Source: Staphylotrichum longicolle (taxonomy: Eukaryota; Ascomycota; Sordariomycetes; Sordariales; Chaetomiaceae). Taken from it: DNA of 64,000 nt. Below, in pieces: positions 43,131 through 55,343 of the stretch (position 1 is the stretch's first letter; each line of letters begins with the position of its first letter). The DNA lies in contig JAHCVI010000001.1 in NCBI GenBank assembly GCA_019096155.1, forward strand, positions 4,340,001 to 4,404,000, read 5' to 3'. Made by a program: the position numbers and the translations under genes. The notes below the pieces were generated by a model. That model was not told where the DNA came from. It did not search any database and saw nothing but the letters and a program-made list of their open reading frames with translations.

Positions 43131-46100
43131 GCTCCCTGCCTTGTGGAAAGGGGAGGACCCGACGGGGCTTTATACTGGACCAGGGTGGTTCAGCCAGCCC
43201 TGATGCTGGAATTGGGTCGGGTCAGCTGATGAGTTATCCCGGCAGTGTCCTGGAACCAACGCGGGTGTGGGGATCCGGATCCTGGGGACAAGTGACATCA
43301 TCCGGGGACACCACGTACGAGATGACATTGCCATTGAGGAATGAGAATGCTGTCTAAAGTGGTAGGAGCTTTCAGTGTCCAGAAAAGCAAGAAAACTGCA
43401 TCCAAACAAGCTGAGATATTGCATGCTTCTGAAATGCCGAATCCTCGAACTCGAACGAGCGCTGTGACGGGGGGTTGGAGCGAGATCCTGGCTTGACCCA
43501 CACGGCAGACGGAAAACCGCCCTATTGGTCAATGCCCACTTACACGACCCTTGCTTTGCTTGACAAAGAGTTGCAGGTCAAGTGCATGTTTGGCTGTGTT
43601 CAAGGTTCAAAAACTCGGACATGATTCGATTTGAAGGTTATGAATTTCTGCAAGAGCAGTATTGAAATGGCGAGGCCGAAGTGGATAATAGAGAACACAG
43701 TGTTGTATTGGAATGACCAATCACCACAGTCTGCCAGTTTGATGCTATGTTCGAACATAAGGGCCAGAATTTCAGCCACTTCCAATGATTAAGTCTATGC
43801 CACAGCATTCTGGTCAAGCGGTCTGCGCTCTGACACATTATCCCAGGCGGGACAAGTGAGTATCCGCTTCGAGCCGTTGGGAAAGTGTTGCAATTGTGTA
43901 CAAGTCTTTCACCGACTTTCAGAGTATCCTCTTCCATCTGGCACAAAAGGAGTTCAGATATGAGGAACGCAGTGTGACGCCGTCAGATCCTCGCAACCAG
44001 CTGAGTTGAATAAATAATCCACATGATGAGACAATCCCTAGGTACCTCTTACTAACTCAAGATCTGAATAAATTGGCATACAGTAAATTAAGCGTCAATT
44101 CCTTTCCATTAGATTGGTGTCAACTCCCACTGAAACTTGTGATATCGCATCCCATACTCAAGCTCAAGCCGCAAACCAATACTACGCACATGGCTCTATT
44201 CAACTCACACATGCCCGTCAACCCCATTAAAGCTTGAACACCGGTAGCGCACAAAACTTTTGTGATGAAGCAGCACCTGAGCCCTCTAGACAAGAAATCA
44301 ACGCGAGCGTGTCAGAAGTGGCTTGATGTCTCTCACTACTCTTGCTCGGGCGAGTGTCGCCGTTATCTCACTCGTCACGCGTGGGATTTACTTGTTCCCC
44401 GGCCAAGAACCTCGACATCGGGTATCTCATCGTCTCAGCTTTAATGAACTGGATCCAAAGAGTGCCCAGAAAAGCGAGGCCAGGTCAACAGTCCGAGGCT
44501 TGCCAAATGGGGATGCCTGAACGCCATGCCGGTGAGGGACAAGGTTGAGTCGGGAAAGAAGCAAGACCCAGGGCGGTTAGACGATGACGTTGGCGGGTGA
44601 AAACCGCAAGCGGAGAAGGGAGCCCGCGAGGACGGCGAAACACTGAGTGAGCGGGATTCTACAACTACTCTAAGTACGGAAGGACCCTGGTAACTGAAGG
44701 AGCGCAACTGAGCGACTGACTGACTGAAGTGTGTAGAGTGGTGGTTTTCAAACTTCCTAAAATTGCTCATCCTGGTCAACTTTTTCGGGGGAGGAGTCTA
44801 AATCAACACACAGAAATTGGACTGGGACCAAGAAGCGACGATGGAGGAAACGGAGGTTTAGCTCAAAGAAAGCAATGCTCAAGTATGTCAACGACAAGTG
44901 TCTTTGATTCAAAACTGAAACACCCAAAACTAAAGCCGTGCTGCCCAGATGTATGTCAAATACGTAGGCAGCAAGTAGGTAGAACCGGGTAGATGCTGCG
45001 CAGATCACAATCCGCGGAGAGTTCATCTGTGCTTCTGATCCAACTTGAACCGTGAGTATGCTACGTAGTGCGAGATGAGTTGACACCCACAGCGCCGTTG
45101 TCGGGTCAACGGCGGCAGTGATGGTCTTGAGATCTTGTCGGATCATGTGCACAATCACTGAGCTAATCATCCAGATTTCAAGTAACCTCGCCATCTACTG
45201 GTACCTTACCTTCCGGGTAGATGTCTAGCAAATCAAGGCCCGCCGAAACAAACACCAGATTTAATCTGATAAAGTCAACTGAGCCACCTTTGAGATGATC
45301 CTGAACGAAGAGAGGCAATGAACCGAGAGTCATGGCTCGCCAAATGCGGGTTGTGGCGGCAGGTCGTCAAGATATAGCTCCCAATTGCAGGGACGAGTTC
45401 TCCGCCGGAGGCGTGGTGTGAAGGCTCGCGAGTTGCCAGGGACGCCTGGTCCTCAGACAACTAGTCCCAGTACATATGCCCCGGAAGGATGATGGCCCCA
45501 GCGTTATTGAACCATCAGGTTCGTTGAGTCGTCAAGCCTTATCCCTGCCTTGCGCATGTTCGCTGGAGATCAGTCAAGGGCACTGGTCCCGAGAGCCTGG
45601 TTTAGGCCCAGGAACTGAGAATCAGGGTTGCTGTGTGTCTAATCCCTGCATCCCTGCCACATATCTGCAGTACCTGCGCCTGTGGCGGATTGCTTGAAAC
45701 ACGAGAGACAAGATCGAAACGGGAGCGGGGCCATCGTGGGGAACGGCGTTGGGAGTGGACCCGCGGTGGCAATGAGGGAACTGGACTGTTGGGAGCGAGC
45801 GAGGAAGCGAACTTGGGAGTATCCCGAGGCATCGCAGCTCAGCGAGGATACAAACATGCATCACCGCACAACAAGACTACAAGCACGTGAATGTGCGTCA
45901 AGAAACGACTCGGCCCGAACAGTGGCATTTGGACGTAACGTGCTGTTTGACCCCATCCGATGGCTTACAGTCGCACAGCATCTTGCGTCTGATCTGTTGT
46001 GCTCGAGATGTCGCACCCAGGTGCAGAGGACTTTGTGTCCCTCATCAACGTGACCTCATTTGTCTGGCTCGACGGAGAGAAAAGCGGGATGCTGTCCCAG

Positions 46101-48569
46101 AATCCCAGGATGGGTATCGCGGCAGCGTGGTGGGTGCACTAGACCGGGGCTGCTGGTCACACTGAGGCTGGCCGCTGTGGTGCATCGTTGCCGCGCAGCT
46201 CGATCGGCGGGAAAGCATCGCAGTCTGCAGTTGATGAAGCGAGTTTGCAGGAGCAGGCTCCTTTCGTGGCCCGGCCGACCCTGAGACTCGAATGGTGCCA
46301 TTCAGACTCTGGACCCTGATCGGCGCGGATGGGCCGCCTCGCGTGCCAATTATAAACCCCGACCCGGACCCGGCGAAGGACTTGTTAGGCTGCTGAAGTT
46401 GGGGATGGATTGTGTGTGTGTGGGAACAACAGGCAGAAACCGTTCCGGAAATCTTGGCGGACAGCCTTTGCCACTCGCCAGTCCGACAGAGCGGGTCGAG
46501 TGTGTCCTTTGGGCCAATCGAGGCGAGCCCTAAAAGTCAGCACAGCGCCGAGACCCGACCCCGGCAGATGGACCCGAGCCTTGGGAGGCAGACGCGAGGG
46601 AGCTGGATTGGGTTTCGAGTCCGGGCTGTCCGCATTGTCGGGTGATACTGGAAATGGAGTGCAGGTGGTGATGATAACTCTTGGTACGCGTGTCCGGACG
46701 CACCGGGGCACAACTCGCAGGAAAGGAGGGCTGATGGGACTATTGCAGATGACTTCGGCCTGCTGTGTCTCGAGTGTGTCATGCTTTTGGTGGCCGTGGC
46801 GACTGGTTAGCAATCAGTCCCCAACGATGCTGGGGCCGGTGCTCGGTGGGAACTCGAGTCAGCGAGGGTGGTCACTGTTGGAGACGTGGCACCCTGCCGA
46901 GCCTGCTGGCCACGCCCCGCGCCACCTGGACGCTTTCGTCGAGAATAGCGGTTGATGAGAGGCCCAGACGAGCCCTGCGCGAAGCCTGCACGTCTCACTA
47001 GGTTCGGGGGTTTCCCCAGAAAAGCGGGGTGCGTGCCCCCACCGCTTGTTTCCATGCACTGCAGTTGCGTGACCATCGCAGGAGACACTGGAACCTGAAC
47101 CATCAGAACTTGAGGTGAAGAACCCAAGAGCAAGAAGCGCAAAGCAGTGCTCTAATGGTTTACGTTAGTTCATAGTTTACCGTTATCAGGCGACACGGCT
47201 GGGAATTCCCATGCACATACCAACCAGAGAACGGGATGTGCTTGTTCCGCCGATGTCGCGGTCAACCCAACATCTCGAACGGACACTGAGGCCCACTGAC
47301 TGGCTGACCATTAAGGTCGCGCAGGGTCGGAGGTCGGGAGGTTGTCGAGGTGGGCGGACTGCAGCTGGAGGTGGGGCTGACGAGACTCCAGGCCGCTGTG
47401 GGGGTGGGCCACGGCCGCCCACCGGCGGCCGCAGTCGTCAACCAGTCGTCGCCCGCCTCACTCTCTCCCGGCCCTGCCAGTGGTGCTCTCGCTGTCCGCG
47501 CTGCACCCATGCCGGCCGAACGGGGCACGTCGAGTCGCCAGCCCAGAATTTGCATCACTGCCTGGAGACTTGCGCGAGTCTGCTGCTTCATCACCCTCAC
47601 GCGCCACACAGACGGTGGAGACACTTCGGATCCTGACCCTCATGGGAAATCCCTCCAAGCGACAGTGCCTCTGACGTGCTCAACGAGCACCGTTTCGAAA
47701 CAAATAGCTCTTACACAGTACGCATTCGCCACGCCCACAATGAGGAGCACTCGAGAGAGGACTCGATCTGTTCTGCAACCCCGGATGCCCGGGTAAGCGC
47801 CCGGGGCCGTTGCATGGCGGCTCTGGGCCGCTGCGGATGGGTTGACCGGGTGGGTTGATGGGTGGTCGTCTGCCTGCGCATCCATCCAAGCAAAAGCATC
47901 CAATGTCCAGTTGCCGTCTTCGTCTTGGCTTGGCCGGAAGGCGGATGCGGCTGCGCCTATCCGGTCAGCGACGGCGAGGCTGGACATGCCCGACAGGCCT
48001 CCTCGACAGCATTAAACCCAGCCCTGCCCGGGTGCCGGCGACACCGTCTTTTCTCCCCATGCCCGAACGCCCATCGGTATACGGGTCCGTCCTGACACGA
48101 CATCCTCCGTGTTCTTTGTACTGTACTGTGAGTGCCGCCGATCCGTCCCTGCGTCTCGTTACAGCCCGCTCCCTCTCCCCTGTCGAAAGCATGCCCCATC
48201 AGGGACAGGGGAGGCCGATCGTTTCTAGAACTTATCTTCCGCCACCGCTCAGACCGAGCCCGGCCTCCCCACGCGAGCCCCCAATGGGTTGCCGGGCTGG
48301 CACACCTGACCCCGATCTTTATCGCCTTTCTTTGTCGAGGAGTCCCTGGGGACGGTTTTGCTCACCTTGCCTCCGTCCAGATAAATATTAGTCCGCCTCT
48401 TTCGTCTCCTCAAACCGACCTCTTCCTCTGCTCACCGATACCGCTTCATCACTTCGCTCCTTTCACACCCCCCCCTGTTCTGTCCGAGACAGTCACTGGG
48501 CAAACTCACCGCCCTTCCCTCTGGGACCCAACCACTCTTTTGGCACCGAGGTTGCCGCCGTTGCCCACC
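43131..48569. other. Gene-poor 5.4-kb interval
   Basis: I could support no gene here. From 43.5 to 45.3 kb the DNA is clearly more AT-rich than its neighbours and has only short frames. The longest, minus strand 45194-44757 (145 codons, hydrophobic segments such as FYLLAAYVFDIHLGSTALVL), has no recognisable family and poor codon bias. From 46.4 to 48.5 kb the sequence is GC-rich with overlapping frames on all strands. No inverted terminal repeats or transposase motifs were seen. The final few hundred bases are the pyrimidine-rich promoter and leader of the calpain gene. Confidence 0.5.
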
Positions 48570-51500
48570 ATGCACGGCTACTCGTCGTCGTCCGATTCGG
48601 ACGATGAATACAACTACCGCAAGCACAAGGGCGCCGCCCCCCAAGCGGCCAACGCAAACGACGCGAACAAGAAGAAGAAGAAGAGGAAGCTGCCGCCGCA
48701 GCAGAGCATCAACCGCATATGGAAGCGCTTCAGCAACAAGCGCTTCAACAAGGCACTCGCCGTCCTGCCCTTCGACCCCGTCCTGCACCCGACCATCTCC
48801 CACCGATCCAACGAGCTGCTGAACGCCGGCTATGAGCGTGCAGCGGAAGAATGCCGGCGCAAAGTCAGGAAGATCATACAAGAGTGCCGGAGAGTGAACA
48901 CACGCTACCGTGATCCGGGCTGGGATATCGTAAGTCTGCCACTGCGGCTAGGCTTTTCCGCGCACACCCGCTAACCCCCAGTAGGATTGGGATCTCAAGA
49001 TGGAAAAGGGACACACCCTCAACAGCTTGGGCCGCACCAAGTTCGATTTGAGCATGTCGACCATGATGAACCCGAGCTCCACTGTGCCCAAGGCGGTCAA
49101 GCGCATTCATGAGATCTACGACAAGCCCACCTTCCTCGCCAACATCAGCGGCTCTGATGTCAAGCAGGGCAGCCTCGGCGACTGCTGGCTGATGGCCAGT
49201 TTCTCGGGGTTGGCCAACGTTGAGAATGGCATCAAGCGTATCTGTGTCGAGTACGACACAAGGATCGGCATCTATGGATTCGTCTTTTACAGGGGTGAGT
49301 GCCAAGTGTGCCAGTTTGCCAGTCCAACAAGACTAACGGCCTGCAGATGGAGAATGGATCTACTCGATCATCGACGACAAGCTCTTTCTCAAATCGCCCT
49401 GCTGGGATTCGCCCAGCATGCAACGCGACCTGCTCCAGCAGATCGACCGCGAAGACGTTGAGCGCGTGTACCGCAAGACGTACCAGACCGGCTCCAAGGC
49501 GCTCTTCTTTGCCCAGTGCAAAGACCAGAACGAGACTTGGGTGCCTCTCATCGAGAAGGCCTACGCCAAGGCCCACGGCGATTATGCGTCCCTGGCTGGC
49601 GGCTGGATCGGCGAGGGCCTCGAGGATCTTTCTGGCGGTGTCACCACGGAGCTTCTGGCCTCGGACATCCTCGACTTGGATGGTTTCTGGGACAATGAGC
49701 TCAGCAAGGTCAACCAAGAGTTCCTCTTTGGCTGCAGCACTGGTCTCCTCGACGGCGGTTACGGCGACCGCGATGGCATTGAGGAGGGACACGCCTACGT
49801 CGTCATGGAGGCGCGGACCCTGAAGAATGGCACCCGCCTCGTCAAGCTCCGCAACCCTTGGGGCAAGACGAAGAAGGGGATCTGGGAAGGCGCCTGGTCT
49901 GATGGCTCCAAGGAGTGGACGACCGAGGTGCAAGAGGAATTGGGCCACCAGTTCGGCGGCGACAGCGTCTTCTGGATCTCGTATGAGGACCTACTACGCA
50001 AGTACCAGCACTTTGACCGCACGCGCCTGTTCCGCGACCCTGAGTGGCGCTCCTGCCAGCGGTGGATCGGCGTCGACGTGGCCTGGAAGCCGCAGTACCA
50101 CGAGAAGTTCCACATCAAGCTCACGCGCGAAGGACCTCTGGTCATCGTGCTGAGCCAGCTCGACAACCGCTACTTCAAGGGCCTGCACGGCCAGTACTCG
50201 TTCCGCCTGCAGTTTAGGGTGCACGAGCAGGACCGCCTCGACCCCGAGGACTACATCGTGCGCAGCCACGGCAACTATTTGATGGACCGCTCAGTGTCGA
50301 TTGAGCTCCCATGCATGCTGCCCGGCACTTATAGCGTTTTCATCAGCGTCGCCGGCGAGCGCAACACGGGCGTGCCTAGCATCGAGGAGGTCGTCAAGCG
50401 GGAATGCAAAAAGCGGATCGAGAACGAGAAGCTTGCCCAGGTTGGGTACGCCCACGATCTCGCCCACAGCAAAGCAGCGGCTCATCTCGAGGCGGTCAAG
50501 AAGGCGCGCAAGAAGGCCGACCAGAAGAAGGCCAGCGACGCGCGCATGAAGGAGCGCCACCGCCTGTGGGAAAAGCGTCACATGAACAGGCAGATCACCA
50601 AGCAACAGGGCCGCAAGAACAACCAGAAGCTCGAGGCCAAGCAGGCTGCGCGCGAGGAGAAGCGGCGCAAGGCTGAGGAGCTGAAGCCCAAAGATCAGGG
50701 TGTTCAGACCGAGGAGCAGAAGGTAGAGGAGGCCAAGACTGAGGCCAAGGATGCTGCCAACACACCAAAGGTTGATGACAAGCCGGCGGATGCGAAGGCC
50801 ACGGACAAGGCTGAAGACGAGCAGGCCAAGGCCGGTTCGGAGCCCAAGGAAGCATCCGAAGAGGCGGCCAAGAACGAAGACGAGTCGCCCGATGCCACGC
50901 CGATCGCAACCCCTCTGGAGACTCCCACCGTCGAGAAGATTGCCCAGCTGTCCGATCAATCAAACACCGAGACGGCGGACAAGACGTCGACGGAGGCCGG
51001 CGAACGGGCCAAGGCGGAAGACAAGGCTGAGGACAAGCCCAAAGATGACTCTGAGAAGGCCGAGGACAAGCCTGAAGACAAGGCCGAGACTGCGTCAGGC
51101 AGCTCGTCCTCCTCGGGCAGCCCCAACTTCACCCCCAAGAGCGACGCCGCCTCGACCAGCTCCGACGGCAAGGACAAGGAGAAGGTGCCTGTCCCGCCCG
51201 CCGATGATGCCAAGGTCTCGGGCGCCCCGCCGCCACCACCCCCGCCCAAGGCCTCGCCCAACGCCTCCCCCTCCCCCGAAGAAGCAGCCCAACATGTACG
51301 TGACGTCTGACGGCGAGTCCAGCGCCTCGCCGATCGAGGATTGGGAGGAGCTCTACAGCAGCGACGACATGTCGCGCAAGCCGCGCATGGCCGCGCCGCC
51401 ACCTTCCAACGCGGCGGCGGTGAGCAAGTACCGCGACGACACGGAGGACGAGAACGAGCCGGACCCGTGGAATGCAATCGCCGTGGTCGGCCTGCGGGTC

Positions 51501-51866
51501 TACTCGAAGGACGAGGACCTCGAGCTGCGCGTTGTCATGGAGGGCGGCGAGCTCGAGGAAGGTGGCATGGGTGAGAAGGGCGGCGTCGACCTCGACAATG
51601 CCCAGGCCAATGCTGGCGGTGCACGGACGGCCCGTGTCGAGAAGAAGGACGAGGACGAGGACCACGAGGCGTACGAGGGTGACAGCGAGGTGGAGAAGAA
51701 TAAGAGGACGCGGGTCAAGAAGGGGAAGAAGAAGGAGGGCGACAAGAGCGACACCGAGGTGGATGACAAGGAGAAGGATGACGGGCTGGCGCCGTATCCT
51801 GTTATTGTCCAGAAGGGCAAGGGCGATGAGGAGTACGAGACGGCGGTCGAGTCGCAGATGGAGTAG
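48570..51866 (+). CDS. Calpain-like cysteine protease with long charged C-terminus, frame change near 51270
   Basis: Exons are 48570-48929, 48985-49294 and 49347 onward. The acceptor of intron 1 must be CCAGTAG|GAT, because the upstream CAG would bring TAG into frame. The N-terminus is Ser/Asp-rich and then Lys-rich (NKKKKKRKLPPQ). The calpain protease core has the catalytic Cys187 in SLGDCWLMAS, the His in EEGHAYVVMEA and the Asn in KLRNPWGKT, followed by C2L-like beta segments. Residues ~600-900 are Lys/Glu/Ala-rich repeats, probably coiled or disordered, then a polyproline run. At the C-run 51266-51277 the frame shifts: one frame stops at 51308, while the other continues KKQPNMYVTSDGESSASPIE to 51866 with an acidic end typical of this gene. 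Total exon length is one base too many, fitting an extra C. It is a Ca2+-type cytosolic protease, not the pH-pathway PalB. Confidence 0.85.
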
Positions 51867-52342
51867 GCGGCTGACGCACATTTGATGAGATTTGACGACA
51901 GCACTGGAATACCCCGCACATAATAATGCATCTAGAATGCTTTCCGCGAGACATAGAGGAGTCGGGAGGAGTCGGAGCCTCATTGGAGTTGGGGATTTGG
52001 GTTAATGGGTTCTGGGATCGCCGCTTATTTGGGTCTTGTATACGACAGACACCACTCGGTTTGACATCTGTGAATTCTTGCGAGAATCGGGCAAGCGATT
52101 AGATATAGCAGTATACTTCGCTATAACATTTTGACACTTCTTGACAAACTTTGGCCCTTGTGAGAATGAGGAAGTTGACTGGAATAGACCTAACTAAACG
52201 ACAATGGTATCTTTAAAAAGCACAGTGCTCCAAACCTGCCCGCTTTCAAGGCCACATCCAGACATGACCCTCCACAAGCCACACGCCATATCATACACAT
52301 ATCGAACAGCTTCAGTCAATGAACTTCAGTCTTTGCTTTGAC
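51867..52342. other. Intergenic between calpain and small membrane protein genes
   Basis: A 476-bp interval between two convergent genes. It is AT-rich, with no gene seen. Confidence 0.5.
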
Positions 52343-52783
52343 TTAGTTTGTCTTCTTCACACCTCCAGTACCAGCCGTGACGGGCCGGCGGCCCTGTTGC
52401 TGCTGCGGCTGCTGGACGAAGCGGATGTACGCATAGCCCGCGGCGCCAATGACAGCGAGGATGACGGCATTTCCTATCGTCGCGTTAGCTCTGTTGTTTC
52501 GTTTTCCGTCCGTATGAGACATGCATGCATGCATGCATGGCCGCCAGGAAGATGACAGGGAACATGGGGGGAGACGGAACGTACCAGCGATGAACTTGCC
52601 AACCCCGCCAACAAGATCAAACACGCCCTTGCCAATGTCCCCGACAAAGGCGAAGAAGCCGGCAAAGAGGCCCAAGACGCCGTTGATGAAAGAGTGGATG
52701 ATGGTGTAAGCGGCGCCGAGGATGGAGGCGAGGAGCTCGTAGACAGACTTGACGAGGTCTGTGATCGCGTTTGTGACGGCCAT
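52343..52783 (-). CDS. Small conserved fungal membrane protein
   Basis: Two exons on the minus strand (52783-52585 and 52473-52343; 111-nt intron with GCTAAC branch and GATAG acceptor) encode 109 aa. The protein is MAVTNAITDLVKSVYELLAS, then ILGAAYTIIHSFINGVLGLF and AGFFAFVGDIGKGVFDLVGG, then after the splice NAVILAVIGAAGYAYIRFVQ and a short Gln-rich tail. Several Gly/Phe-rich hydrophobic helices suggest an amphipathic or multi-pass protein of an internal membrane. I recognise it as a short hypothetical protein widespread in filamentous ascomycetes, without a known function. The intron contains a (CATG)n run at 52520. Confidence 0.75.
   Translation of the reverse strand: MAVTNAITDLVKSVYELLASILGAAYTIIHSFINGVLGLFAGFFAFVGDIGKGVFDLVGGVGKFIAGTFRLPPCSLSSSWRPCMHACMSHTDGKRNNRANATIGNAVILAVIGAAGYAYIRFVQQPQQQQGRRPVTAGTGGVKKTN
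52520..52539 (+). repeat. CATG tetranucleotide repeat within intron
   Basis: Five tandem CATG units (a self-complementary CATG/ATGC run) inside the intron of the small membrane-protein gene. It is a simple microsatellite. Confidence 0.8.
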
Positions 52784-53294
52784 TTTAGCGAAGCTTTATC
52801 GATTGTTTGGTTTGCAGTGATTGTGATTTTGCGTGGAGTTGATTGAACTCAGCTGACATGGAGTGAGAATCGTCAATGATGGGGTGGTCGCCGCCGGATG
52901 TTGGCTTCTGTTTTATAAGGACAATGGGATGGTGTAAGTCAGACCGTTGACGTGGGTGGTGGCATGACGTCAAGCCGCCCGGCGTCAACAATGACCAGCC
53001 TATCGGCCATGGTTGCTGGGCACGCGGCCTGCCGCGTGGCGGGTTGTTTGCGCCGGATTTGGACAGGACCCTGGATTTTGAGTCCGGGACGATGATGCAG
53101 GACCCTTGGAGTGGGATCCAAGGTGGATTGAACGATGACGTCGGGATTTGAGTTTGTGGCACACACACCACCAACATCTCCCAAAACACCAAAACAGCCC
53201 AACACAAATTGACAGACTGATCGCCGGGGCAGTGCAAAAAAAGGGGGTATCTCCATTACAATTACGACTAATAGATAGTACCAAGATTGGCCGG
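52784..53294. other. Intergenic, promoter of the small membrane protein gene
   Basis: A 511-bp interval upstream of one minus-strand gene and downstream of another. No coding signal seen. Confidence 0.5.
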
Positions 53295-55343
53295 TCAGGC
53301 CTCAGAACGCTCCACCTCCTTCTCTTTGCCCTTGGGCAAGATGGGAACCGGCGGCTCTGGAAGAGACGTCTGCGTTTGTGCCTGTGCCTGCTCTGGCTCG
53401 TCCGAGAGCGCTGACACGGCCACCGACGCTCGGTTCGAGTTCGCGGATGCTGTCGGTTCAGGGGGCGTGATCGGTCTGGCCTGCGAACCAAGGGCCGGCA
53501 GCTGAGGCGCCTGAACCGGTGCTTGAGTGCTGGGCTCAGCGCCCTCCTGAATGACCGCCAAAGTCCCCGGCGGCAACACCATTGAGCCACGCATGTTGTT
53601 TTGCGCGACTGCGTTGTGAGCCATTGCGGGCGGCGCCTCTCCTTCTTGGCCCTCCTCATCAATATCCTTCCCTTCCGTGCCGCGGTTGCGCCGCCGGCTG
53701 CAGGCAATGATTCCCGCAACCACCGCAATCAAGAAAAGAACACCAAACGAGACGCCGATGCCTATGGCAATCTTCTCCCAATACGCCAGTCCAGAACCGC
53801 CCACGCCATCTCCATACCGGCCGCCGTAGCCGGAGCCGGAACCCGATCCCGAGCCCGAGTCGGACCCAGACCCCGAGCCAGACCCGGAACCGGTGCCGGA
53901 TCCACCTCCCGAGGAGCGGCAGTAATAACGGTCGACACAAAAAGATGACGCAGATGGCACAGCGGCGCTGTAGCTCGCAAACGCGACGATGGTGGGCGAA
54001 GGCGCGTCTTTGGCCGAAAACTTGGCAGGGGCGACGGCAATCTCAGCATTGGCGAGGTCATAGACGAGATAGGTACGCCGCAGCAGAGAGCTGCCCAGGT
54101 TGTAGGAGGAATACGAGCTGGAGGAGCTGTACGAGCTGTACCAGCCGCCGGACGTGCTGGAGGAGTATTTTTGGATGCCAAAGATGCAGGTATTAGTCGC
54201 ATTCACAAGATAACGGGTCCCGTAAGTCAACCCGATGAGACGGGACGGAACCACGAGATCAGCGGTTTCGACGCTCAACTGGGGTCCGCCGCTGCCGGAT
54301 AGCCCCAAGACAAACTTGGTGTTGCTGGTTTTGCCGGCATCGCACGGGATCGTAAAGATGCCGGACGTCTTGTTGAACGTGGCGCCAGCCATGTCAGCAA
54401 TCTTGTCGGCCAACACCTCGGGCAGAAACGAGATCACCTCGCCCGGTCCGATGGTGACGTCGAGGGGGAAGTCGTTGGACTTGATGGCCGGCATGGCGGA
54501 ACCGGACCCAGAGGTGCCGTTGATGCTGACGACCGTGGTACCGAACGAATAATCGTACGAGTAGCTGGTGGAGGCGGGAAACCGAACAAGCTCGCCCGTA
54601 TACCGCGATTTGTCGATGGCGCCAAATAGCAGGCCGCCGGACGTCCCCTCGGCGTTGTCGAGCCAGATGCTGTAAGCCGGCGACGCAATCTTACCGGATG
54701 AGACCAGACGGTCCATGATGTTGGGGTACACGCCGGAGCTGGAGGAGCTCGATGAGCTTCTGGATTGGTTGTAGCCGAGGCCGAGGGTGCCAACCCAAGA
54801 TATGGCGCTTTCCACGAGACCCATGGGGTAGTCATCGAACTCGATGCTGCCGACCACTAGTTTGTCGGTCATGTTGTTGCCGCTGACGGAGTTGATCATA
54901 CTTCTGGAGCTGAAGGTGCTGTACCGGCGGTTGGCGGGCAGATACGTCGACGAAAGCGTCTTGTTGAAGCTGCCCCAGTTGCACTCGCTCGCGGGAATGG
55001 TGAACGACGATCTCCCCGAGCTGGAGCTGGTCATGTAGCGGTTGTAGTACCAGTCGGGCGAGCACTCCGGCGTGTTGGCGTCAGGCACCCACGAGTGGCC
55101 CGTCGATGTCGAGATGAGCAGCGACATCTTCTGCGCCGGGGTGCCGACCGACACGTCGACAAGGTACGCATATTCGGCTGCTTTGAGCGTCGCTTGTTCA
55201 GAGCCGCGTGGCGAGAGGGCGGCTATGTCGCGGTGTTGAGAGAAGGGGAGCAGCACGTGCTGGGCGACTGCTGCTGTGGCGCTGAGCACGCAGAGCGCCA
55301 TGGCAGAAGTGGGGAGCACCATCGCGCAGGGCAGGGCGCGCAC
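53295..55343 (-). CDS. Membrane-anchored aspartic-protease-like protein lacking both catalytic aspartates
   Basis: A single exon encodes 682 aa on the minus strand. A signal peptide (to about residue 27) precedes a pepsin-fold (A1) ectodomain. It begins EYAYLVDVSVGTPAQKMSLL, matching the start of family proteases. At the first active site it reads ISTSTGHSWVPD where active enzymes read IDTGSSxxWV, so the Asp is Ser. At the second site it reads TIGPGEVISFLPEVLADKI where LDSGTTLTYLP is usual, so the Asp is Gly. The fold-typical GLLFGAIDKSRYTGEL and LGLGYNQS are kept. A Gly/Ser repeat stalk leads to one transmembrane helix (IAIGIGVSFGVLFLIAVVAG), an Arg-rich stop-transfer (CSRRRNRG) and a ~130-aa Pro/Gln-rich cytosolic tail. 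By sequence it cannot be an aspartic protease; a sensor, adhesin or inhibitor-binding role is open. Confidence 0.85.
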   Translation of the reverse strand: MRALPCAMVLPTSAMALCVLSATAAVAQHVLLPFSQHRDIAALSPRGSEQATLKAAEYAYLVDVSVGTPAQKMSLLISTSTGHSWVPDANTPECSPDWYYNRYMTSSSSGRSSFTIPASECNWGSFNKTLSSTYLPANRRYSTFSSRSMINSVSGNNMTDKLVVGSIEFDDYPMGLVESAISWVGTLGLGYNQSRSSSSSSSSGVYPNIMDRLVSSGKIASPAYSIWLDNAEGTSGGLLFGAIDKSRYTGELVRFPASTSYSYDYSFGTTVVSINGTSGSGSAMPAIKSNDFPLDVTIGPGEVISFLPEVLADKIADMAGATFNKTSGIFTIPCDAGKTSNTKFVLGLSGSGGPQLSVETADLVVPSRLIGLTYGTRYLVNATNTCIFGIQKYSSSTSGGWYSSYSSSSSYSSYNLGSSLLRRTYLVYDLANAEIAVAPAKFSAKDAPSPTIVAFASYSAAVPSASSFCVDRYYCRSSGGGSGTGSGSGSGSGSDSGSGSGSGSGYGGRYGDGVGGSGLAYWEKIAIGIGVSFGVLFLIAVVAGIIACSRRRNRGTEGKDIDEEGQEGEAPPAMAHNAVAQNNMRGSMVLPPGTLAVIQEGAEPSTQAPVQAPQLPALGSQARPITPPEPTASANSNRASVAVSALSDEPEQAQAQTQTSLPEPPVPILPKGKEKEVERSEA

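Noticed and set aside
44757..45194. Minus-strand open frame of 145 codons with hydrophobic segments
   Set aside because: No family resemblance, weak codon bias and location in AT-rich DNA; treated as part of the gene-poor interval.
48570..51866. PalB/Rim13 calpain of the alkaline pH pathway
   Set aside because: The Lys/Glu-rich C-terminal extension and N-terminal Ser/Lys tract do not match PalB, which has a different C-terminal domain order.
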